DNA of 19,736 nucleotides from a bacterium (GTDB lineage Bacteria > Verrucomicrobiota > Verrucomicrobiae > Opitutales > Opitutaceae): assembly GCA_021780625.1 (NCBI GenBank), contig JAJXYI010000178.1:1-19736 (forward strand). The letters run 5' to 3'. How positions within the stretch are numbered: position 1 is the stretch's first letter; the number at the start of each line of letters is the position of its first letter. A program made the translations under genes and the position numbers. Below the pieces are notes generated by a model. The model saw nothing but the letters and a program-made list of their open reading frames with translations, was not told the DNA's origin and searched no databases. This document shows, piece after piece, positions 5,832-12,858 of the stretch.

Positions 5832-8303
5832 ATGCTCTTCCGCCCCACCCGACTGCTGCCACTTCTACTCGCGCTGACCCTGCCGGTTTCGGTTCCGCTC
5901 CTGCGAGCCTCGGCAAACACGATCGCGATGGCCCCCGCGTGTCCGGCGACGGCCGCGAACCTGTTGACCGAAAAATGGCCCGCCTCGTGGATCGCGGCAC
6001 CGAGCGGGTCCCTGTTCGACTACGGCGTGTGTTTCTTCCGGCGGACACTCCGGCTCGAAGCCAGGCCCGACCGGTTCGTGGTGCACGTCAGCGCGGACAA
6101 CCGCTACCGGCTCTTCGTGAACGGGCGCTCCGTCGGCTTTGGCCCCGAGCGCAGCGACGCCTGGCTGATGCGCTACGACTCGATCGACCTCGCGCCCTAC
6201 CTGCACGCCGGCGCAAACGTGATCGCGGCCGAGGTGGTCAACTACGGCGCCTACCGTCCCGCCGCGCTCGTGAGCCACGGCACGGCGTTCATCCTCCAGG
6301 GCGACGGCCCCGCGGCGGCCGACGTTGACACGGGGCCCGCATGGCGGGTCCTGCGCGTCGGCGCCTACGCGCCCGTGCCACCCGACCCGTCCAAGATCCA
6401 TGGATACTATGTTGCCGGGCCGGGCGACTTCGTGGATGGACGCTCCTATCCCTGGGGCTGGACAGGGAGCGGCTACGACGACCGCACGTGGAGCAGCCCG
6501 CGCCTGCTGGGGAACGGCACCCCGCGCTACCACGGCACCGATCTGGTTCGCTGGCTCGCACCGCGGAACATCCCCATGCTTCCCGAGACCCTCCAGCGCT
6601 TCCAGGCGGTCCGCCGTGCCTCGGGCGTCGCGGAGACCAGCGCCTTTTTACAGGGCAGGTCGCCGATCACCGTCCCCGCCCACACCCACGCGACGCTCCT
6701 CCTCGACCAGGGCAATGAGACGCTCGCATTCCCGTACCTGGTCGTCAGCGGCGGACGCGGCGCACGGCTCACGCTCGCCTACGCCGAGGCGCTCGTTGAC
6801 CGCGATGGACGAAAGGGCAATCGCAACGACATCGAGGGGCGCCACCTGTCCGGCCTCGAGGACCGATTCATCACCGACGGCGGCGACCGCCGCCGCTTCG
6901 AACCGCTGGACGTGCGGTGCTACCGTTACGTCGAGCTGCGGGTCGCGACGGAGGACGCCCCGCTCCAGATCGACGACGTGGCGGGAATGGCCACCGGGTA
7001 CCCTTTCTATCGCAACGCGACTTTTGAGTCCGACGATCCCGTGCTCACGCGCATCTGGGACGTCGGCTGGCATACGGCGCGCCTCTGCGCGTTCGAGACC
7101 TACATGGACTGCCCGTACTACGAGCGCCTCCAGTACCTCGGCGACACGCGGATCCAGGCGCTCATCTCGCTGGCCGTCTCGGGGGATGATCGCCTGATGC
7201 GCAATGCCATCGAACTGGGCGACCGCTCGCGCCTTCCCGGCGGGCTCACCCAGAGCCGCTCGCCCAGCGATCCGCCGCAGGTGATCGACACGTTTTCCCT
7301 GTCGTGGGTCGAGATGGTTCACGACTACTGGATGTTCCGGGACGACCCGGCCTTCGTCCGTGCGAGGCTCCCGGGCATCCGGGCGGTGCTCGACTGGTTC
7401 GACCGCCACGTCGATCCCAAGACCGGCATGCTCGGCCCGCTTCCATACTGGAGCTTCGTCGACTGGGCGGCGCAGTGGCACTGGGACCCGAAGCTGGACC
7501 GCGGTGGCGAACCTCCCGGCGCGGAGACCGGCGGATCGTCGATCATCACGCTCCAGTATGCCCTGGCGCTCGAGCACGCCGCCGACCTCTTCCAGGCCTT
7601 CGGGCAAACCGGCGAGGCGGACCGCTGCCGCGCACTCGCGGGCTCGCTGCGCGAGGCCACCCTGCGCCTCTGCTGGGATCCGGGGCGCCGCCTGCTCGCG
7701 GACACCCCTGCGCGGAGCGAATTCAGCCAGCACGCAAATGCGCTCGCCGTCCTGTCCGGCGCCGTCGCTGGCCCAGCGGCGCGCGACCTCATGTCCCGCG
7801 TGATCAGCGACCCAACCCTTGTCGCCTGCACGATTTATTTCCGCTTCTACCTCCTGCGCGCGATACGGAAGGCAGGGCTGGGCGACGAGTACATCGCCCA
7901 GCTCGGACCCTGGCGCGACATGCTTGCCATGGGCCTCACCACCTTCGCCGAGACACCCGAGCCCTCACGCAGCGATTGCCACGCCTGGAGCGCATCGCCT
8001 GTCTGCGACCTGCTCGAGACCGTCTGCGGCATCCGACCCGGAAGCCCCGGATTTCGAACCGTGCTGATCGCCCCCAACCTCGGACCGCTCCAAGAAGCAC
8101 GCTGCACCGTCCCCCATCCGAAGGGCCAGATCTCGGTCGCCTACCAGCGCACGGGCACAACGCTCGCGGTGACGATCGACCTGCCACCCGGCCTCGTCGG
8201 CACCTTCCGCTGGGATGGCTCCACGCGTGCGCTTCATCCCGGTCACCAGGTGTTCAAGGTGCGGCAGAACTCCGGAGACCCGGGCGGCGAAAAAGCCCTC
8301 TAA
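5832..8303 (+). CDS. Secreted GH78-type alpha-L-rhamnosidase
   Basis: This 823-residue protein belongs to the bacterial alpha-L-rhamnosidase group (GH78-like), inverting enzymes that release terminal L-rhamnose from pectic or other glycans. An Arg-bearing n-region and hydrophobic core (residues 8-25) ending LRASANT mark a Sec signal peptide. Residues ~48-390 are beta-sandwich modules: a sugar-binding-like jelly roll with SADNRYRLFVNGRSVGFGPERSD, then TLLLDQGNETLAFPYLVVSGG and RCYRYVELRV. The (alpha/alpha)6 barrel follows at ~395-740. Its signature is DCPYYERLQYLGD at 426-438, a variant of the classical DCPxRxERxGWxGD. E431 is the candidate general acid. The general base is E707 in TTFAE, followed by SDCHAWSASP at 714-723. 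A final beta domain closes the protein. The ATG has no clear Shine-Dalgarno sequence. The GH-A gene follows 83 bases downstream on the same strand, so an operon is likely. Family is firm; exact substrate is inferred. Confidence 0.92.
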   Translation: MLFRPTRLLPLLLALTLPVSVPLLRASANTIAMAPACPATAANLLTEKWPASWIAAPSGSLFDYGVCFFRRTLRLEARPDRFVVHVSADNRYRLFVNGRSVGFGPERSDAWLMRYDSIDLAPYLHAGANVIAAEVVNYGAYRPAALVSHGTAFILQGDGPAAADVDTGPAWRVLRVGAYAPVPPDPSKIHGYYVAGPGDFVDGRSYPWGWTGSGYDDRTWSSPRLLGNGTPRYHGTDLVRWLAPRNIPMLPETLQRFQAVRRASGVAETSAFLQGRSPITVPAHTHATLLLDQGNETLAFPYLVVSGGRGARLTLAYAEALVDRDGRKGNRNDIEGRHLSGLEDRFITDGGDRRRFEPLDVRCYRYVELRVATEDAPLQIDDVAGMATGYPFYRNATFESDDPVLTRIWDVGWHTARLCAFETYMDCPYYERLQYLGDTRIQALISLAVSGDDRLMRNAIELGDRSRLPGGLTQSRSPSDPPQVIDTFSLSWVEMVHDYWMFRDDPAFVRARLPGIRAVLDWFDRHVDPKTGMLGPLPYWSFVDWAAQWHWDPKLDRGGEPPGAETGGSSIITLQYALALEHAADLFQAFGQTGEADRCRALAGSLREATLRLCWDPGRRLLADTPARSEFSQHANALAVLSGAVAGPAARDLMSRVISDPTLVACTIYFRFYLLRAIRKAGLGDEYIAQLGPWRDMLAMGLTTFAETPEPSRSDCHAWSASPVCDLLETVCGIRPGSPGFRTVLIAPNLGPLQEARCTVPHPKGQISVAYQRTGTTLAVTIDLPPGLVGTFRWDGSTRALHPGHQVFKVRQNSGDPGGEKAL

Positions 8304-8386
8304 TGATCGCATCCAACTTTGAGCCTGCGGCACCGCTCCCGGCTTGAGTCTCCTGCACAGGCGGCCGCTCGATCATCATCCCCCCT

Positions 8387-11029
8387 ATGCAGATCCTGTC
8401 CGACCTCCCTCCGTCCCATCCGACGCACTACAGGCGCCTCCTCTCGATCGCCGCACTGTTCGCCCTCGGCACCATCGCCAGCCGCGCGGCGGACTCCGTG
8501 CCCGCGGGCTGGTTTGTCTGGCCGCTGGAGACTCCCGCGTCCGGCTCGGCACTCGACGCCAGCGCTCTGAATTCCGCGCCCGCCGGGGCGCACGGACGGA
8601 TCCGCGTCGAAGATGGCCACTTCGTCACCGGCGACGGCCACCGCATCCGCTTCTGGGGCGCCAACCTCGCCGGCTCAGATGCCTTCGTCTCCGCCAAACG
8701 CGCCGACGAACTTGCCGAGCTGTTCGCGCGCAACGGCATCAACATCGTCCGCCTGCACCACCTCGACAACCCCTGGGATGTGAAGAACGGCGGAAGCATC
8801 TGGAGCAAGGACCGCAACGACCACCTGCAGATCGATCCGGTCCAGCTCGACAAGATCCACCGCCTCGTCGCGGCGCTCAAGGCCCGCGGCATCTACGTCG
8901 ACGTGAACCTGAAGGTCTCGAAGACCCTCGTGCCCGCCGACGGATTCCCCGCGACGGTCACGCAGTTCCCCGACTTCCAGAAGCGCGTCGACATGGTCGA
9001 CCGCCGCATGATCGAGCTGCAGAAGCTCTACGCACGCGAGTTCCTGACCCCGAAGAATCCATACACCGGATACTCTCTGGCCGACGATCCGGCCGTGGCG
9101 ATGGTCGAGACCAACAACGAGAACTCGCTCCTGGGCTACTGGACGCGCGACCTCGGGCGTGGGCTCGACACGTACCCGCAGCCTTTCCGGGGCGAGCTTC
9201 AGGGTCTTTGGAACGCCTGGCTCGCAAGGCACTACCCGACCGACGCCGCACTCGCGGCGGCCTGGAAACCCGCGGCAACCGGCGGCACCGAGGTGCTTTC
9301 GCCGTCAGCCATCTGGACGCGCCATCTCGAGGCTGAGAGCCGCGCCGAGATCCTCCCCGGATCGAACGGCTCTGAGCTCAACGTGAAGGTCATGAAGACC
9401 ACCGGAATGGACTGGCACGTCCAGGTGTCGACCGGCGGCCTGAAGCTCTCGGACGGCCAGGTTTACACCGTCGAATTCGACGCCCGTGCGGACAAGGACC
9501 GCAAGATTCAGGTGTCGGTCAGCGTGGACCCCGCGACCAAGGAGGCGTGGCGCAGCTTCGGGGCGATGCAGACTCTCCCGCTCACGACCACGTGGACCCA
9601 TGAGCGGATCGTGTTCCCGGCACACGGCGTGGGCACCTCGCCCGGAGCGCTCAGTTTCAACCTGGGGCAGGCCACGGGACAGGTGTCCCTCCGCCACCTG
9701 CGCTTCTTCGCCGGCTGCTCCGGAGCAGGCCTGCAATCCGGCCAATCCGCCCGCGCGGGCACCGTCCCCCTGCCGACCTCACCGAGCCCGCGCCAGTGGG
9801 CGGACTGGATCTCCTTTCTTGCCGACACGGAACGCGCGTACGCCGACGAGATGCGGTCGTACCTTCGCGACGATCTGCACGTGAAGGCGCCCATCACCAT
9901 CACCCAGATCGAATACGGCGGGATCGAGGGCCTGTGGCGCGAGCAGGGCTCCGACTTCGCCGACAGCCACGCCTACTGGCAACACCCGAGCTTCCCAGGC
10001 GGCGACGGCTGGGACCTGGCCAATTGGGCCATCAAGAACACCCCGCAGCTCGACGCGCTGTCCGATCGCAGCTTCGGCGAATTCGGCTCGCTCGCGATGA
10101 ACCGGGTCGCCGGGAAGCCGCTCACCGTGAGCGAATACGACCATCCCTTCCCCTCCGACTACGAATGCGAGATGTATCCCACCTTCGCCGCCTTCGCGGC
10201 GCGCCAGGACTGGGACGGACTCTTCCCGTTCGCGATCGGTGACGTGAGCACCAAGGACGCCACCGGCGCGATCGCCAGTTTCTTCGACCAACAGCACAAT
10301 CCGGCCAAGTGGGGCCTCTCGCGCTTCGCCACCCTGGTCTTCCGCGAGGGACTGATCCCCGCCGCGACGGCCTCCGCCGAACTTCGCGTCGGAACGCCGC
10401 CCTGGGCCGAGGCGTACCACGAGGACACTCTCTGGGACCGCCTGATGCCCGCCGGTCCGATCCACTTCCTGGATACGCGCCTGTCGGTCAGCGACCGCTT
10501 CCTGCCCGCCGGCGAACACGACCGCATCGAGCGCGAGGGCGTGCCGGCGGCCGGTCCCGTGCGGATCGCGACGGGCCCCTCCGGAAAACTCTTCCTCATC
10601 GCGACGCCCCGCGCTGCGGCCGTCGTCGGCTTTATCGGCGGCACCCGACAGGCCGCCGGATCTCTCGAGGTGGACTGCCCCGCCTTCGGGCGCAACTTCG
10701 CCTCGGTGACGGCCGTCGCGCTCGACGGCCGGCCGCTGCCGGAATCCACCCGCATCCTGGTGACGCTGGTCGCCCGAGTCGCAAACCAGGGCATGGTCTG
10801 GAACGCCGACCGCACCACGGTGGGCCGGCACTGGGGCCACGGCCCCACCATCGCCGAGCGGGTCCCGGCGACCCTCTCGCTCGCCTGTTCAGGACCCCGC
10901 CACGTGTTTGCGCTCGCCCCGGATGGCACGCGCGCGAAACCGGTTCCCGCCGTTTACCAAAAAGGGCGCCTGACCTTCAGCGACTCACCGGACGACCACA
11001 CAATCGATTACGAGATCGTGACTCCCTGA
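8387..11029 (+). CDS. Secreted clan GH-A glycoside hydrolase with a CBM4/9-like module inserted in the barrel
   Basis: This is an 880-residue exported hydrolase. A 17-residue n-region (HYRR) precedes a hydrophobic core (~19-31) and ASRAA, with cleavage predicted near residue 35. The barrel begins with VEDGHFVTGDGHRIRFWGANL and NGINIVRLHHLDNPW at ~74-130, a pattern of cellulase-like (GH5/GH-A) enzymes. The acid/base candidate is E245 in ETNNEN; the nucleophile candidate is E583 in TVSEYDHPF. These lie 338 residues apart, far more than in a minimal GH-A barrel. About 125 residues of the extra length (~317-441, with GLKLSDGQVYTVEFDARAD and a W-rich edge) look like a CBM4/9 jelly-roll module. A Gly/Ser/Pro-rich linker (443-468) leads back into the barrel (WADWISFLADTERAYADEM). 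Residues ~690-880 are beta-rich C-terminal domains. No Shine-Dalgarno sequence is visible before the ATG. Probably cotranscribed with the rhamnosidase. The exact GH family and substrate cannot be set by eye; beta-galactosidase- or glucanase-like activity are options. Confidence 0.88.
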   Translation: MQILSDLPPSHPTHYRRLLSIAALFALGTIASRAADSVPAGWFVWPLETPASGSALDASALNSAPAGAHGRIRVEDGHFVTGDGHRIRFWGANLAGSDAFVSAKRADELAELFARNGINIVRLHHLDNPWDVKNGGSIWSKDRNDHLQIDPVQLDKIHRLVAALKARGIYVDVNLKVSKTLVPADGFPATVTQFPDFQKRVDMVDRRMIELQKLYAREFLTPKNPYTGYSLADDPAVAMVETNNENSLLGYWTRDLGRGLDTYPQPFRGELQGLWNAWLARHYPTDAALAAAWKPAATGGTEVLSPSAIWTRHLEAESRAEILPGSNGSELNVKVMKTTGMDWHVQVSTGGLKLSDGQVYTVEFDARADKDRKIQVSVSVDPATKEAWRSFGAMQTLPLTTTWTHERIVFPAHGVGTSPGALSFNLGQATGQVSLRHLRFFAGCSGAGLQSGQSARAGTVPLPTSPSPRQWADWISFLADTERAYADEMRSYLRDDLHVKAPITITQIEYGGIEGLWREQGSDFADSHAYWQHPSFPGGDGWDLANWAIKNTPQLDALSDRSFGEFGSLAMNRVAGKPLTVSEYDHPFPSDYECEMYPTFAAFAARQDWDGLFPFAIGDVSTKDATGAIASFFDQQHNPAKWGLSRFATLVFREGLIPAATASAELRVGTPPWAEAYHEDTLWDRLMPAGPIHFLDTRLSVSDRFLPAGEHDRIEREGVPAAGPVRIATGPSGKLFLIATPRAAAVVGFIGGTRQAAGSLEVDCPAFGRNFASVTAVALDGRPLPESTRILVTLVARVANQGMVWNADRTTVGRHWGHGPTIAERVPATLSLACSGPRHVFALAPDGTRAKPVPAVYQKGRLTFSDSPDDHTIDYEIVTP

Positions 11030-11060
11030 CAAATCGCCCGTGCGCGAGGGAAGCAGGATC

Positions 11061-11100
11061 CGGACTTCCCCGCTCCCGAGCGCGCCGCGGGAGGAATCCG
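11061..11100. terminator. Imperfect stem-loop between convergent genes
   Basis: Between the stops of the GH-A gene (11029) and the minus-strand radical SAM gene (11105), CTCCCG at 11073-11078 pairs perfectly with CGGGAG at 11088-11093. The outer arms CGGA (11061-11064) and TCCG (11097-11100) pair around an internal loop. Its position suits a shared terminator. There is no T-tract. Confidence 0.35.
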
Positions 11101-11104
11101 CCCC

Positions 11105-12592
11105 TCAGGTGGCGGACGGCATCGCCCAGGCGCAGCGCCTGAAGTGGTGCCCGTAAATCGCCAGCGTGACCGCGAGCTGCAGCATGCGCGGACGGTGAAG
11201 GAGTGTCCACGCGAGCAGGCGCCAGTACTCGAACCGCTCGCGGCCGATGACTCCAAGCCGCACCCCCGACAGGACCAGCGCCATCACATGGCTCCACTGG
11301 AGGGGAGCCTTGATCTTCGAGGGTCTGTATTCGCGGAGGAAAGTCCGAACACGCCAGTAATAGGCGCGCGGCGAATAGATGCGCCTGACGACCTCGCGAT
11401 ACCCCTCGAGCAGACGTTGGGCGGGCATGATCGGGGCGAAATTCAGCGTGCCGTCACCGTTGTCGCCGGTCGTGTCCTTGAGCAGCCGGCCCTCGCGTTC
11501 AAGACGGGCGTACAGCCGGGTGCCGGGAAGCGCATTGAGGATGCCGACCATCGCCGTGACCACGCCGCTCTTCTGGATGAAATCCACCTGCCGCTGAAAG
11601 ATCGAAGGCGCGTCGCTGTCGAAGCCGACAATGAATCCGCCCTGCACCTGGAGTCCCGCCCGCTGGATCCGCTTCACGTCGGCAACCAGATCCCTTTCCT
11701 GGTTCTGCCGCTTGTTGCACTCCGCCAGAGCCGCTGCGTCGGGAGTCTCGATCCCGACGAACACCGTATCGAAGCCCGCCTCGGTCATCCGGGCCATCAG
11801 CTGCGGATCGTCCGCGAGATTGATCGATGCCTCCGTGTAGAACGGAAACCGACGGCGGTTGGCGTGCTGCCATTCGGTCAGCGCCGGAAGCAGGTCCGAC
11901 AACAGCGCTCGCTTGTTGCCGATCAGGTTGTCGTCGACAAAGAACACGGGCCCCTTCCATCCAAGGCGCGCCAGCCCGTCCAGCTCGGCGATCACCTGGG
12001 CGGCGCTCTTTGTCCGCGGACTGCGTCCGAATTTCGCCGTGACGTCGCAAAACTCACAGTCGAATGGGCAGCCCCGGGAATACTGGATGCTCATGGAGCT
12101 GTAGCAGCCGAGGCGCGCCAGATTCCAGCGAGGCGCCGGGGTCGTCCGCAGATCGGCAAACACCGGCGACGAATAGACGCGACGCGCTCCGCCCTTCTCG
12201 AGGTCCGCTAGAAACGGCGATAGCGTGAGCTCAGCCTCATTGAGGACAAAGTGTGAAACCTCGGGGTAGGATTCCTGCTCGCTCGTGAACAGCGGTCCGC
12301 CCGCGACCACCGGCTTTCCAATCGCAGCGCATCGCGCCAGCACCTGTTTCACCGAGACCCTCTGGGCGATCATCGCACTGACGAAAATCATGTCGGCCCA
12401 GAGCAAGTCGGTGTCCTTCAGAGCCTGCACGTTCATGTCCACAAGCCGCAGGCTCCAGTCGCCGGGAAGCATCGCCGCGACGGTAAGCAGCCCGAGCGGC
12501 GGAAGCGCCGCCCGCTTGCGGACAAATCGCAGCGCATGCTTGAAACTCCAAAACGTTTCGGGGAACTCGGGATAAACAAGCAGCGCGTTCAA
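11105..12592 (-). CDS. B12-binding domain radical SAM protein with DUF4070 (HpnP-like family)
   Basis: This 495-residue cytoplasmic enzyme has an N-terminal cobalamin-binding-type domain (~1-135: VYPEFPETFWSFKHAL, PPLGLLTVAAMLP, VVAGGPLFTSE). A radical SAM core follows at ~165-400, with the 4Fe-4S cluster motif CPFDCEFC (C175, C179, C182), then GPVFFVDDNLIGNK and TVFVGIETPD. A DUF4070 tail (~350-470: SIFQRQVDFIQKSGVVTAMV, LPGTRLY) completes it. This architecture is shared with HpnP, the hopanoid C-2 methylase, and with many unassigned paralogues; methyl transfer to an unactivated carbon is plausible but the substrate is open. The start is TTG at 12592-12590. An in-frame TAG lies 12 bases upstream and the family begins at exactly this point, so TTG is well supported. 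AAGGGA lies 2 bases upstream, an unusually short spacing. The gene stands alone, and no hopanoid-pathway gene is in view. Confidence 0.93.
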   Translation of the reverse strand: MNALLVYPEFPETFWSFKHALRFVRKRAALPPLGLLTVAAMLPGDWSLRLVDMNVQALKDTDLLWADMIFVSAMIAQRVSVKQVLARCAAIGKPVVAGGPLFTSEQESYPEVSHFVLNEAELTLSPFLADLEKGGARRVYSSPVFADLRTTPAPRWNLARLGCYSSMSIQYSRGCPFDCEFCDVTAKFGRSPRTKSAAQVIAELDGLARLGWKGPVFFVDDNLIGNKRALLSDLLPALTEWQHANRRRFPFYTEASINLADDPQLMARMTEAGFDTVFVGIETPDAAALAECNKRQNQERDLVADVKRIQRAGLQVQGGFIVGFDSDAPSIFQRQVDFIQKSGVVTAMVGILNALPGTRLYARLEREGRLLKDTTGDNGDGTLNFAPIMPAQRLLEGYREVVRRIYSPRAYYWRVRTFLREYRPSKIKAPLQWSHVMALVLSGVRLGVIGRERFEYWRLLAWTLLHRPRMLQLAVTLAIYGHHFRRCAWAMPSAT

Positions 12593-12858
12593 GGTCCCTT
12601 GATGCTATCGCTGCGACGCCCCCGGGGAAAGGCTGTTCTTCCTAGACCGCGACCTGGACGCCTCCCCCACACGCGCGGAAGCAGCCCTGGCACCCTGGTT
12701 CGGTCGCCTCCGTGTGGTTCAAGCCGAAACCACACTCTTCAGGCTCATCGCCGTCCCCCCCCATCCGGACCGTCGTCCCACGGCGGCGGCGGCTCCACAA
12801 TCCAGCCACCGCCCTCCGGTCACGCGCGGGTTCCTCCATCCGAGGACCGCAATCCGGA
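12593..12858. other. 266-bp intergenic region without a convincing gene
   Basis: This gap lies between the GH127 stop and the radical SAM TTG start, both on the minus strand. It holds an inverted repeat (12712-12735) and a run of eight C (12755-12762). A 65-codon minus-strand reading frame (12642-12839) is rich in Arg and Gly and has no recognisable features. I treat the region as non-coding, containing the GH127 3' end and the radical SAM promoter. Confidence 0.5.
12712..12735. repeat. Perfect inverted repeat, terminator or operator candidate
   Basis: GTGTGGTT (12712-12719) and AACCACAC (12728-12735) are perfect complements separated by 8 bases. The repeat lies 123 bases past the GH127 stop and 119 bases before the radical SAM start, in the direction of both genes. 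It could end the GH127 transcript or be a binding site upstream of the radical SAM gene. No T-tract follows on the minus strand. Confidence 0.45.

Noticed and set aside
6648..7733. Long minus-strand open frame inside the GH78 gene
   Set aside because: Antisense shadow: the plus-strand frame carries the complete GH78 motifs here.
12642..12839. 65-codon minus-strand reading frame as a real small gene
   Set aside because: No Shine-Dalgarno sequence and no recognisable feature. Only the frameshift idea listed under findings keeps it of interest.
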